64,000 bases of DNA from Neisseria mucosa (GTDB lineage: Bacteria > Pseudomonadota > Gammaproteobacteria > Burkholderiales > Neisseriaceae). The stretch is from NCBI RefSeq assembly GCF_003044445.1, contig NZ_POWX01000004.1:105817-169816 (forward strand), read 5' to 3'. Positions 52,782 to 61,001 of this stretch are shown piece by piece. The translations under genes and the position numbers were made by a program. The notes under the pieces were generated by a model. The model was not told the DNA's origin. It did no database searches and saw only the letters and a list, made by a program, of their open reading frames with translations. Every line of letters starts with the position of its first letter. Positions within the stretch are counted from its first letter, which is position 1.

Positions 52782-52820
52782 AGGTCGTCTGAAAACTGTT
52801 TTCTGTTTTTCAGACGACCT
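52782..52820 (-). terminator. Uptake-sequence hairpin terminator of kdsA
   Basis: AGGTCGTCTGAAAA pairs with TTTTCAGACGACCT 18 bases after the kdsA stop. Confidence 0.8.
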
Positions 52821-52837
52821 TTCGTTTGCAATACCCG

Positions 52838-53680
52838 TTAACGGATGTCCATAGGCGCGAAGGATTTGACGGTTTCGTCCACGGCTTTGACGCGGGTCAG
52901 GAAGTCTTCCAGCTGGGCAAGCGGCAGGGCGCTGGGGCCGTCGCATTTGGCTTGGTCGGGGTTAGGGTGTGATTCGAGGAAGAGGCCTGCGAGGCGGGTT
53001 GCCATGCCGGCGAGCGCCAAATCCAGCACTTGCGCGCGTCGTCCGCCGGATGCGGCTGCACCGGATTCGCGGGTTTGCAGGGAGTGGGTGACGTCGAAGA
53101 TGACGGGCAGGCCGCCGCAGGTTTGTTTCATGACGCCGAAGCCGAGCATATCGACGACGAGGTTGTCGTAGCCGAAGTTGGCGCCGCGTTCGCAGAGGAT
53201 GATTTGTCCGTTGCCCGCTTCTTGGAATTTTTCAACGATGTTTTTCATCTGCGAGGGGCTGAGGAACTGGGGTTTTTTGATGTTGATCACGTTGCCGGTT
53301 TTTGCCATGGCGACGACGAGGTCGGTTTGGCGGGCGAGGAAGGCGGGCAGTTGGATGACGTCGCAGACTTCGGCGACGGGGGCGCATTGGTAGGGTTCGT
53401 GGACGTCGGTGATGACGGGCACGTTAAACTCGCGTTTGACGGCTTGGAAGATTTTCATGCCTTCGTCCAAGCCGACGCCGCGGAAGGAGTGGATGGAGGA
53501 GCGGTTGGCTTTGTCGAAGGAGGCTTTGAAGACGTAGGGAATGCCGAGTTTGTCGGTTACTTTGACGTATTGTTCGCAGGCTTTGAGGGTGGAATCGAGG
53601 TCTTCCAGTACGTTGATGCCGCCGAACAGGGTAAAGGGGAGGTCGTTGCCGACGGTGAGGTTGTTGATGCGGATGTTCAT
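52838..53680 (-). CDS. kdsA: 3-deoxy-8-phosphooctulonate synthase
   Basis: This 280-residue TIM-barrel enzyme condenses arabinose 5-phosphate with phosphoenolpyruvate for the KDO of lipooligosaccharide. Conserved blocks are LFGGINVLED, FKASFDKANRSS, PVITDVHEPYQCAPVAEVCDVIQLPAFLARQTDL, GNVINIKKPQFLSP, CERGANFGYDNLVVDMLGF and PVIFDVTHSLQ. In the first block, GG-IN replaces the usual GPC motif of many homologues. It is a single gene. Identification is secure. Confidence 0.96.
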   Translation of the reverse strand: MNIRINNLTVGNDLPFTLFGGINVLEDLDSTLKACEQYVKVTDKLGIPYVFKASFDKANRSSIHSFRGVGLDEGMKIFQAVKREFNVPVITDVHEPYQCAPVAEVCDVIQLPAFLARQTDLVVAMAKTGNVINIKKPQFLSPSQMKNIVEKFQEAGNGQIILCERGANFGYDNLVVDMLGFGVMKQTCGGLPVIFDVTHSLQTRESGAAASGGRRAQVLDLALAGMATRLAGLFLESHPNPDQAKCDGPSALPLAQLEDFLTRVKAVDETVKSFAPMDIR

Positions 53681-53719
53681 GATGATGGGGCTTTCTCGTG
53701 GGTCGTCTAAAAATGGTTG

Positions 53720-53763
53720 AAAGGTCGTCTGAAAGCGGATTTTGCGGTTTCAGACGACCTTTG
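53720..53763 (-). terminator. Uptake-sequence hairpin terminator of panD
   Basis: AAGGTCGTCTGAAA and TTTCAGACGACCTT pair 5 bases after the panD stop; the loop contains a smaller CGG-type dyad. A further partial copy lies at 53700. Confidence 0.78.
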
Positions 53764-53767
53764 TGTT

Positions 53768-54151
53768 TTATAGGACGGTGTGCGGCGGCTCGTAGGAGAG
53801 GATGTCGCGGATTTTGTTGTGTTCGTCCACGAGGACGACTTTGGGTTCGTGTGCGGCGATTTCGGGTTCGGACAGCATGACGTAGGACATGATGATGACG
53901 ATGTCGCCTTTTTGGACGAGCCGTGCGGCGGCGCCGTTGAGACAGACGACGCCGCTGCCGCGTTCGCCGGGGATGGTGTAGGTTTCAAAACGTTCGCCGT
54001 TGTTGTTATTAACGATGGCGACTTTTTCGTTGACGAGGATGCCTGCGGCGTCGAGCAGGTCTTGGTCTATGGTGATGCTGCCGACGTAGTTGAGGTCGGC
54101 TTCGGTAACGGTGGCGCGGTGTATCTTGCCGCCGAGCATGGTGCGGAACAT
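53768..54151 (-). CDS. panD: Aspartate 1-decarboxylase
   Basis: This 127-residue pro-enzyme makes beta-alanine for coenzyme A. The self-cleavage site is Gly24-Ser25 in NYVGSITID, which yields the pyruvoyl group; Tyr58-region block ERFETYTIPGERGSGVVCLNGAAAR is intact. ATG 54151 follows AAAAGGAAACCC and gives the standard length. Identification is secure. Confidence 0.97.
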   Translation of the reverse strand: MFRTMLGGKIHRATVTEADLNYVGSITIDQDLLDAAGILVNEKVAIVNNNNGERFETYTIPGERGSGVVCLNGAAARLVQKGDIVIIMSYVMLSEPEIAAHEPKVVLVDEHNKIRDILSYEPPHTVL

Positions 54152-54284
54152 GGGTTTCCTTTTGGTTTGGGATTGCGGATGCAGACGTAAGGTCGTCTGA
54201 AAATCAAAAGCCGTCATTATAGTGGACTTCCCTGTAAATTCATAATGATGCTTGGGCGTTTTTCAGACGACCTCGAGTAGCTGC

Positions 54285-54608
54285 TTATAAACCTAAACTC
54301 TGCTTCAGCCAGCGCAAATAGGGGGCGTATCCGCGCGAGACGTTTTGCATCAGGATTTGCGGGCATTCGTAGCTGTGGTTGGCGAGGATGGTTTTTTGGA
54401 TTTCGCGGTAGCAGTGGCGCGAGGTTTTGATGGTGATGCGGATTTCGTCGTCGCGGCAGATTTCGCCGTTCCAAAGGTATTGGCTGGTGATGGCTTCGTA
54501 TTGCACGCAGGCGGCGAGTTGCTTTTCCAGCAGCAGGCTGCCGATTTTTTCGGCTTCTTCGCGGGTCGGGGCGGTGGTGGTAACGATAACGGGTTTGAAC
54601 GCGGACAT
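54285..54608 (-). CDS. cutA: Divalent-cation tolerance protein CutA
   Basis: This 107-residue protein forms a stable trimer and belongs to CutA1. Family blocks are VIVTTTAPTREEAEKIGSLLLEKQLAACVQ, YLWNGEICRDDEIRITIKT and CPQILMQNVSRGYAPYLRWL. ATG 54608 directly follows a canonical-dialect uptake sequence (GCCGTCTGAA, 54609-54618), which takes the place of a normal ribosome site; translation may depend on coupling with the TonB-like gene whose stop lies 10 bases upstream. Its function in metal tolerance is uncertain across bacteria. Confidence 0.92.
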   Translation of the reverse strand: MSAFKPVIVTTTAPTREEAEKIGSLLLEKQLAACVQYEAITSQYLWNGEICRDDEIRITIKTSRHCYREIQKTILANHSYECPQILMQNVSRGYAPYLRWLKQSLGL

Positions 54609-54618
54609 TTCAGACGGC

Positions 54619-54900
54619 CTATTGGGGTTTGAATTCAACGGTTGCGAGATATTTCATCCATCGTCCTGTGGCGTTGTAATTGCCTTTTTGGGCAGCGGCC
54701 ACGGCTACTTTGTCGAATTTGCTGTAACCACCGGATTCGATGATGTTAATCTCCTTGGCTTCGCCTTCGGGAGAAACAATGACGGCGAGTTTGACGGAAT
54801 TTTCGGGGGCGGAGGCTTGTTTTACCGGATTGTCGTTTTGCGCGGCCGCAGGCAGGGTAAGGGCAAGCAGCAAGGCGAGAATGATGGCGCGGATGGTCAT
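54619..54900 (-). CDS. Short exported TonB-C-like protein
   Basis: This 93-residue protein has a signal peptide (MTIRAIILALLLALTLPAAAQ) and a mature part of about 72 residues with VKLAVIVSPEGEAKEINIIESGGYSKFDKVAVAAAQKGNYNATG. This matches the core of the TonB C-terminal domain (V-x-G-x-n-SSG...LD-x-A...A) but lacks the transmembrane anchor and proline-rich spacer of TonB. It may be a stand-alone periplasmic domain. It precedes cutA on the same strand. Confidence 0.72.
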   Translation of the reverse strand: MTIRAIILALLLALTLPAAAQNDNPVKQASAPENSVKLAVIVSPEGEAKEINIIESGGYSKFDKVAVAAAQKGNYNATGRWMKYLATVEFKPQ

Positions 54901-54974
54901 GATTGTTTTCCTTGTTTGAAAAGTTTTTCAAGCAACTTGCTGCCATTTGTTTTCAGACGACCCTTTGTTTTCCG

Positions 54975-55000
54975 TGGGCGAAGCCCACGCTACGGCATTG
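54975..55000. repeat. CGTGGGCGAAGCCCACGCTACG hairpin
   Basis: A single copy of the small hairpin repeat family, next to an uptake sequence at 54951-54963. Confidence 0.65.
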
Positions 55001-55031
55001 AACCCGTTTGAGCGGGCGGGCGCGGTTTTGA

Positions 55032-55700
55032 TTATTTGAAGTTTAATATCGGCCAACCTTTTGCTTTGGCTTCCTGTTCCAGCTCGGCATCGGGATTGAC
55101 GGCGACGGGTTCGTTGACGAGACGCAGCAGCGGCAGGTCGTTTTTGGAATCGCTATAAAAATAGGTTTTGCCGTAGCTTTCGAGCGTTTCGCCGCGTTCG
55201 GCGAGCCATTGGTTCAGGCGGGTGATTTTGCCTTCTTTTAGGCTGGGTGTGCCGATGTAGTTGCCGGTGTAGCGACCGTCAGTGCCGGTTTCGAGTTGGG
55301 TGCCGATGATGTTGGTGATGCCGAAAAGGTGGCAGATGGGGGTGATGATGAACTCGTTGGTCGAGGAGATAACGAGGGTTTCATCGCCCGCCATTTGGTG
55401 GCTCTGCACAAGCATGCGCTGCATGGGCGAGATGTGGGGCGTGATGAACTGTGCCATAAATTCGCGGTGAAATTCCGCCAGCTCTTCTTTGCTGTAACGG
55501 GCGAGCGGGGCGAGGTGGAATTTGAGGAAGGCGTCGATGTCGAGGCAGCCGTTTTGGTAGTCGCGGTAGAATTTTTCGTTTTGCGCTTCGGTTTCGGCAG
55601 CGTCAACCAGGCCTTTTTTGATGAGGTATTGCGGCCATGAATGGTCGGAATCGGTGTTGATGAGGGTGTTGTCGAGGTCGAAGATGGCGAGGTTTTTCAT
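55032..55700 (-). CDS. HAD-IB family phosphatase (SerB-like)
   Basis: This 222-residue protein has HAD motif I NLAIFDLDNTLINTDSD (residues 3-19), motif II TLVISSTNEFI and motif III/IV region KTYFYSDSKNDLPLLRLVNEPVAVNPD. HAD-IB proteins of this type include phosphoserine-phosphatase-like and other small-molecule phosphatases; the cap is alpha-helical. It overlaps hda by 4 bases (ATGA at 55697-55700), so the two are coupled. The substrate is not evident. Confidence 0.85.
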   Translation of the reverse strand: MKNLAIFDLDNTLINTDSDHSWPQYLIKKGLVDAAETEAQNEKFYRDYQNGCLDIDAFLKFHLAPLARYSKEELAEFHREFMAQFITPHISPMQRMLVQSHQMAGDETLVISSTNEFIITPICHLFGITNIIGTQLETGTDGRYTGNYIGTPSLKEGKITRLNQWLAERGETLESYGKTYFYSDSKNDLPLLRLVNEPVAVNPDAELEQEAKAKGWPILNFK

Positions 55701-56365
55701 TGGGTTTCCTGTTGTTTCAGAAGCTGGCGCAGAAGCGGCAGGGTGATGCGTTTGCCCATGGTAACGGCGTAGTTGTCCAGCGTGTCGAGCATCTGCATCA
55801 GGCTGTCCATGTCGCGCCGCCAGTGGTTGAGCAGGTATTCGAAGATTTCGGGGTCTATGGTGACTTGGCGCGCCGCCGCTATGCTGACGAGCGCGTCGAT
55901 TTTTTCTTGATCGGTCAGGGGTTTGACTTCGTAAACGAGGCAGTACGCCATGCGGGTGCGCAAGTCTTCGCGGATGACGAGCTGTTGGGGCGCGTGTTCG
56001 GAACTTAACAGCAGAAAGCCTTTGCCGCTGTTGCGGAAGCGGTTGAATACGGCAAACAAGAGGGATTGTTCTTCGTTGCCCAGTTTTTCGATTTGGTCGA
56101 TGGCGAGGTATTCGGCTTCAAAGGCAGCTTCGGTCAGCGGCGTAGCGGCGGCGTCGATATAGACGGCTTTTTTCCCCGCGTCGAGCGCTTGGGCGACCCA
56201 CGCGCGCAGCAGGTGGCTTTTGCCCGCGCCTTCTTCGCCCCAGACGTAGATAAACGGGTCGTGTTTATGCTGTAACACATAGACCAGTTCGGCATTTTCC
56301 GTTCCGAGGAATTTGTCGAAACCGGGATAGCCGCGTTCGGCGAAATCGAAAATAAGCTGGTTCAC
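55697..56365 (-). CDS. hda: DnaA regulatory inactivator Hda
   Basis: This 222-residue AAA+ protein stimulates ATP hydrolysis by DnaA on the sliding clamp to prevent re-initiation. It has an N-terminal clamp-binding stretch (MNQLIFDF), Walker A VWGEEGAGKSHLLRAW (about residues 42-57), Walker B-like YLAIDQIEKL, and DnaA-like sensor LLSSEHAPQQLVIREDLRTRMAYC. Homologues in beta-proteobacteria are usually DnaA-like without the DNA-binding tail, as here. Identification is strong. Confidence 0.9.
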   Translation of the reverse strand: MNQLIFDFAERGYPGFDKFLGTENAELVYVLQHKHDPFIYVWGEEGAGKSHLLRAWVAQALDAGKKAVYIDAAATPLTEAAFEAEYLAIDQIEKLGNEEQSLLFAVFNRFRNSGKGFLLLSSEHAPQQLVIREDLRTRMAYCLVYEVKPLTDQEKIDALVSIAAARQVTIDPEIFEYLLNHWRRDMDSLMQMLDTLDNYAVTMGKRITLPLLRQLLKQQETQ

Positions 56366-56543
56366 AAAGGCATACCGGATGGGTTGGAATCGGGTTTATT
56401 GTACGTTGTTTTGTCAGCGCGTATCAAGGCGCGGGGTCGTCTGAAAAAGGGGCGCGCGGCATGGGTTTCATATACAATGGCAGACATTTGGCGACGCGTC
56501 TGTTTTCAGACGACCCCTGTCTTTTTCATTTCAGGAAGATTTC

Positions 56544-57182
56544 GTGATTTCGACCCTTATTGATTTTATCCTCCACATCGACCAGCATTTGGTCGAGATT
56601 TCCGCGCAATACGGCGTATGGATTTACGCGGTGTTGTTTTTGATTATTTTCTGCGAAACGGGCTTGGTGGTTACGCCGTTTCTGCCGGGCGATTCGCTGC
56701 TGTTTGCCGCGGGCGGGATTGCCGCGGTCGGCAGCATGAACATTCATGTCATGGTCGCGCTGCTTTTGGCCGCCGCGATTTTGGGCGATGCCGCCAACTT
56801 CATGATCGGCAAGTTTTTCGGGCGCAAACTCTTTGCCAACCCCGATTCCAAAATCTTCCGCCGGTCGTATTTGGAGAAAACCCACGCGTTCTACGAAAAA
56901 CACGGCGGCAAAACCATCATCATCGCCCGCTTCGTCCCGATTGTGCGGACGTTCGCTCCGTTTGTCGCAGGCATGGGCAGCATGCACTACGGCACCTTCA
57001 TCCGCTACAACATCATCGGCGCGGTATTATGGGTCTTGTCGTTTTCCTATGCCGGCTATTTCTTCGCCAATATTCCGGTTGTCAAAAACAATTTGGCTTT
57101 GGTGATGGTGGCGATTATCGTGATTTCCATCCTGCCGGGCGTGGTCGAAGTCATACGCGCGAGAAGGGCGGCGAAGAAATAA
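56544..57182 (+). CDS. DedA family membrane protein
   Basis: This 212-residue inner-membrane protein of the DedA/SNARE-associated family is likely a flippase for undecaprenyl phosphate or phospholipid. It has five or six hydrophobic segments, the motif ETGLVVTPFLPGDSLLFAAGG (about 34-54) and ARFVPIVRTFAPFVAGMGSMHYGTFIRYNIIGAVLWV with conserved Arg and Gly. The start is GTG 56544 after GGAAGATTTC. It is a single gene between hda and a convergent DUF3465 gene. Confidence 0.93.
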   Translation: MISTLIDFILHIDQHLVEISAQYGVWIYAVLFLIIFCETGLVVTPFLPGDSLLFAAGGIAAVGSMNIHVMVALLLAAAILGDAANFMIGKFFGRKLFANPDSKIFRRSYLEKTHAFYEKHGGKTIIIARFVPIVRTFAPFVAGMGSMHYGTFIRYNIIGAVLWVLSFSYAGYFFANIPVVKNNLALVMVAIIVISILPGVVEVIRARRAAKK

Positions 57183-57202
57183 AAATTGTTTGAGCCATAA
57201 GA

Positions 57203-57239
57203 AAAGGTCGTCTGAAAACGTTTTTCAGACGACCTTTTA
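57203..57239. terminator. Bidirectional uptake-sequence hairpin
   Basis: A 17-base perfect stem with a 3-base loop sits between the convergent DedA and DUF3465 genes. Confidence 0.87.
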
Positions 57240-57255
57240 CAATCGTTCCAGTCTT

Positions 57256-57804
57256 TTATTGATAAACACATCCATTGTGTTCCAGCCAGCCGTCGGTATG
57301 GCGGCCTGCGGGGTCGTGGTGCGTCCAATGGAGGACACCGCCCTGCTCCGACCATTCGTATTCGCCGTAGAAGCCGACTTTATCGCCTTTTTTCAAGCCT
57401 TTGATTTTGTCGGCGAGGTCGATGTTGTGCGCCACTAAAAGCGTTTGCCCGCTGGAAAGTTTCAAGATAAAACGCTGATGGCGCGTGCCTTGGTTGTCGT
57501 CGGGCAGCGTTTTCAGAACCGTACCTGCACCCTTCACTTGAATATCGCTCTCTTGGTTTTCAAAGGCTTGCTGCAATATTTGTTCCGCGCTGCCATGCCC
57601 TGCTTGGCGGTCGGACTTCGGCTGCTTCGGTTGCGATTTTTTGGATTCAGACTGCTCGGATTGGCGTTTTTCCGCCTGGGTTTGGGGCTGCGTTTGGGTT
57701 GGTACGGTATCCGCTGCCTGACCTTGCCGCCCCTGCTGCATTTTTTGATAACCGACTACCACGGCGGCAACAATCAGTATCCAAATCCATTTGTTTTTGT
57801 TCAT
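57256..57804 (-). CDS. DUF3465 membrane-anchored protein
   Basis: This 182-residue protein has one N-terminal helix (residues 5-20), a Gln/Ser/Lys-rich linker to about residue 70 and a C-terminal OB-like domain with HQRFILKLSSGQTLLVAHNIDLADKIKGLKKGDKVGFYGEYEW and VLHWTHHDPAGRHTDGWLEHNG, which is the DUF3465 signature. The domain should lie in the periplasm. The start ATG 57804 places the helix at the N-terminus. The function is unknown. Confidence 0.8.
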   Translation of the reverse strand: MNKNKWIWILIVAAVVVGYQKMQQGRQGQAADTVPTQTQPQTQAEKRQSEQSESKKSQPKQPKSDRQAGHGSAEQILQQAFENQESDIQVKGAGTVLKTLPDDNQGTRHQRFILKLSSGQTLLVAHNIDLADKIKGLKKGDKVGFYGEYEWSEQGGVLHWTHHDPAGRHTDGWLEHNGCVYQ

Positions 57805-57954
57805 AAAATCCACGCCCAAAAAAATGCCCGACGGTTCATCGGGCATAAATTATTTGAAAGGAGTTAAATCACGATAACGTGAGCCGCCATTATATACAAA
57901 ACCGGCGGAAAAATCAGCATTTTCAGTCCGATACCTGAAGCGGCGGCTGCGTTA

Positions 57955-58767
57955 TCACGCTTTTTTGTTCCCCTGACTGTATTTCATTTCGTATTTGATG
58001 TCGTTCAGGATTTTTTTCACGTTGTAATCCAAAAGCTGTTCCACCAAATCGGGCGCCTGTTCGCTGAGGGTTTGTTGGAGCTGGTAGGTAAACAGCGCCA
58101 TTTGTTTCTGCACGGCGGTGCGTATCATGCCGTTGACGGCATCGGCAACGTGCGGGCGCAGGCGTTTGATTAAACGCTCGCTCAGGTCTTGCTCGGAAAT
58201 GCAGAACACTTCCCTGCGGTTGATGACCTGCGGGTTTAATACGTTGATATGGACGGTAATTGGCGGCGTTTCTTCTTTGGGGTCGTCTGAAACCTGCTCT
58301 TGCACCTGCGGATTTTCGTTTTCAGACGACGTTGCCTCTGCCTTTGCAGGCGCGTCAAATTCGACCGTTTTACGTTTCGGGTTCAGCCAAACCGTGCGCG
58401 TGGACTCAATTTGCCTGTCGGACGCGCTCATTTGCAGCGAAGACTGCGCGTTCAGCCAGTTTTCCTGCAAAATCACCATCGCATCGGTCTCCGCCGTTTC
58501 GGCAGCGTCTTCCTCCAGCATGGCGTTGTGTTCCTCCTGCCATTTGCGCAGATATTCCGTCAAGACGGCATCGCGGTTGGCATCGTCGAGCTTGGCGGTT
58601 TTGGCTTTGTGCTTCTGCTCGACGGCTGGCTCTTGAGATTCGCGCACCAAAGGCGCGTGTGTGTAAGGTGCGTTCAATTGGCGGGTTTGCCGCAGCTTTT
58701 CCAAGCGGCTTTCCCAATCCAGGCTTTCATCCGTTTGTTGTGGCGTATCGGGACGATTCGTATCCAT
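57955..58767 (-). CDS. Hypothetical acidic, mostly disordered protein
   Basis: This 270-residue cytoplasmic protein has no signal. It starts with a charged helical section (SLDWESRLEKLRQTRQLNA), has a low-complexity middle, and a conserved-looking C-terminal part from TVHINVLNPQVINRREVF to the end, with predicted helices AVNGMIRTAVQKQMALFTYQLQQTL. Two uptake sequences in opposite orientation form the linker near residues 148-165 (read as TSSENENP and VSDDPKE). I do not recognise a family; it is likely restricted to Neisseriaceae. Confidence 0.7.
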   Translation of the reverse strand: MDTNRPDTPQQTDESLDWESRLEKLRQTRQLNAPYTHAPLVRESQEPAVEQKHKAKTAKLDDANRDAVLTEYLRKWQEEHNAMLEEDAAETAETDAMVILQENWLNAQSSLQMSASDRQIESTRTVWLNPKRKTVEFDAPAKAEATSSENENPQVQEQVSDDPKEETPPITVHINVLNPQVINRREVFCISEQDLSERLIKRLRPHVADAVNGMIRTAVQKQMALFTYQLQQTLSEQAPDLVEQLLDYNVKKILNDIKYEMKYSQGNKKA

Positions 58768-58869
58768 TTTTAGCTTTCGTTCTTCCGTTGTGTCATTTCA
58801 TTTCACGCGCATAGCGAATGCCGTGATTTGCTATAATGCGGTATTTTAACAGATTCCCAGGAACACATC

Positions 58870-59121
58870 ATGAGCAGCATCGAACAACGCCTCGAATATT
58901 TGGAAGAAGCCAACGACGTTTTGCGTATGCAGAACCACGTCCTCGCCACCGCCCTCAAAGGCCTGATCCGTTCGCTGCCGTCCGAGATGGCAAACGAATC
59001 CGTCGAGTCCATCCAGCTTGCCTTTGAAGACGCACTCGCCGAGTTGAACTACGAAGACAGCCCGCATACCGACCTCTTCCATGACGTAACCTACGCTTTT
59101 TTCCGCGAAAAAGAACACTGA
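58870..59121 (+). CDS. Small hypothetical coiled-coil protein
   Basis: This 83-residue acidic protein begins MSSIEQRLEYLEEANDVLRMQNHVLATALKGLIRSL, a likely coiled coil, and has a C-terminal segment with DALAELNYEDSPHTDLFHDVTYAFFR. CCAGGAACACATC precedes the ATG and there is a possible TATAATGC box at 58831. It is divergent from the acidic hypothetical gene and 73 bases before the binding-protein gene. No family is recognised. Confidence 0.7.
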   Translation: MSSIEQRLEYLEEANDVLRMQNHVLATALKGLIRSLPSEMANESVESIQLAFEDALAELNYEDSPHTDLFHDVTYAFFREKEH

Positions 59122-59194
59122 CGCGTAGCGACTTCCCCAAACCGTGTTAAACTATCCGTTTATTTATTAATATCCGTAAAGAAGGAACCTCCCC

Positions 59195-60025
59195 ATGAAC
59201 ATGAAAAAATGGATTGCAGCCGCCCTCGCCTGCTCCGCTCTGGCACTCTCCGCCTGCGGCGGTCAAAGCAAAGACGCATCCTCGTCAGCCCCTAAAGCCG
59301 ACAAAGTGTACCGCGTTGCCGCCAACGCCGAATTCGCCCCTTTCGAATCATTGGATTCCGCCGGCAACGTTGAAGGTTTCGACGTCGATTTGATGAACGC
59401 CATGGCAAAAGCCGGCGAATTCAAAGTCGAATTCAAACACCAGCCTTGGGACAGCCTCTTCCCCGCGCTCAAAAACGGCGATACGGATATCGTCATCTCC
59501 GGCGTAACCATTACCGACGAGCGCAAGCAGTCCATGGATTTCACCGACCCTTATTTTGAAATCACCCAAGTCGTCCTCGTTCCCAAAGGCAAAAAAGTCG
59601 CCTCTTCAGACGACCTCAAAAACATGGCGAAAGTCGGTGTCGTTACCGGTCAAACCGGCGACTTCTCCGTTTCCAAACTCTTGGGCAACGACAATCCTAA
59701 AATCGCCCGCTTTGAGAGCGTTCCCTTGGTCATCAAAGAACTGGAAAACGGCGGCGTGGATGCCGTAGTCAGCGACAGCGCGGTCATCGCCAATTATGTG
59801 AAAAACAACCCGACCAAAAGCATGGACTTCATCACCCTGCCTGATTTCACGATTGAAAACTACGGCATCGCCGCACGCAAAGGCGACGAAGCGACCGTCA
59901 AAATGCTGAACGAAGCGCTGAAAAAAGTACGCGACAGCGGCGAATACGACAAAATCCACGCCAAATACTTCGCCAAAGAAGGCGATAAAGCGGCAGCCGC
60001 CAGCCAACCTGAAGCAGCCAAATAA
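59195..60025 (+). CDS. Polar amino-acid ABC transporter substrate-binding lipoprotein
   Basis: This 276-residue protein binds an amino acid in the periplasm (family 3 solute-binding). It has the lipobox LALSACGG (Cys at residue 21), YRVAANAEFAPFESLDSAGNVEGFDVDLMNAMAK, DIVISGVTITDERKQSMDFTDPYFEI and DAVVSDSAVIANYVKNN. No permease or ATPase gene adjoins it. One uptake sequence is read as SSDDL near 59606. An Ala-rich tail follows the domain. The ligand is not predictable here. Confidence 0.9.
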   Translation: MNMKKWIAAALACSALALSACGGQSKDASSSAPKADKVYRVAANAEFAPFESLDSAGNVEGFDVDLMNAMAKAGEFKVEFKHQPWDSLFPALKNGDTDIVISGVTITDERKQSMDFTDPYFEITQVVLVPKGKKVASSDDLKNMAKVGVVTGQTGDFSVSKLLGNDNPKIARFESVPLVIKELENGGVDAVVSDSAVIANYVKNNPTKSMDFITLPDFTIENYGIAARKGDEATVKMLNEALKKVRDSGEYDKIHAKYFAKEGDKAAAASQPEAAK

Positions 60026-60052
60026 TCTGTTTCAACGTTCTTAAGCAATAAG

Positions 60053-60096
60053 AAAGGTCGTCTGAAAGCCTGTATCACGGGTTTCAGACGACCTTT
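60053..60096 (+). terminator. Uptake-sequence hairpin terminator
   Basis: AAAGGTCGTCTGAAAGCC pairs with GGGTTTCAGACGACCTTT with Ts following, 28 bases after the binding-protein stop. Confidence 0.85.
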
Positions 60097-60263
60097 TGTT
60101 TAATGAGCCGGCCATTTTATCTCTAATGACGGCTATACTGTCCCTACAATTTTCCGACTGACATCTACGAACAATCGTCCCAAGAGATTCAAACGTTTTT
60201 TTAATGTTTGCAACGACATTGCAAGATTTTGCCCAAAACTTCAATACCCTTGAAAGTGAATTT

Positions 60264-61001
60264 ATGTCTAATCAAATAGAACAACAATCAGACTATGCCA
60301 TCGCTGCCGTGGTATATGCTGATGAAGGCGATGCTGCGATAACTGCATTATGGCAGGCCGTGCGCCGGTTGCAACAAGACGGATGGCGCGTGGCAGGACT
60401 ATTGAATCCGATAGACAACAAAGGCAAGCACAGCAATTCGGAGCTGGCTTCCGTCGCAGACAACCGATGCTTTTCCATCTTCCAAAATCTCGGCAACCAT
60501 TCCAGCGGCTGCAAACTAGATGCCGGCGCACTGGCAGCAGCAGGTTCGGTGATTCGCGAAGCCATAGCGGAAGGCACGGATTTGGTAGTCATTAACAAAT
60601 TTGGCCATGCAGAAATCGATAGCTGCGGTTTGTTGTCGGAATACCTTGCCGCTATCAGCTCAGGCATTCCGGTTCTAACCACCTTGCAAAGCAAAACCGA
60701 CTGTGAAATCTACAAAGGCTTCGCTAAGAAATTCAGCGAATTGGCCAAAGACTATATCGGCGTGCGAAAAGACGTCGTACTGACACCGCTGATGCACGAC
60801 AGCCCGCAAGAGCTCGGACAACCGTTTGATCCGAAAGACTGGAAACATGGCGAATGCGACCCGATTCCGGGCAAAACCATGCCTGCAATTACCGTGGTCG
60901 AGCGCGATTACGGCGCGATTTACGAAAAATTCACTTCAGTCGGCCCGTTGCTGGAAAAAGTCAACCGAAAATCGAAACTGCCATTGACGCCTGCGAGATG
61001 A
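60264..61001 (+). pseudogene. DUF2478 gene fused to an internal piece of narG
   Basis: The 245-residue frame is a chimera. Residues 1 to about 165 are a DUF2478 protein (DYAIAAVVYADEGDAAI, GCKLDAGALAAAGSVIREA, DLVVINKFGHAEIDSCGL), a family found beside molybdoenzyme genes. From about VVLTPLMHDSPQELGQPF to GKTMPAITVVERDYGAIYEKFTSVGPLLEKV the sequence is nitrate reductase alpha chain. A frameshifting deletion then ends the frame. The DUF2478 part looks whole and could still be made. ATG 60264 is used; ATG 60204 is further upstream. The chimera is seen directly; comparison with NarG is from memory of the family. Confidence 0.82.
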
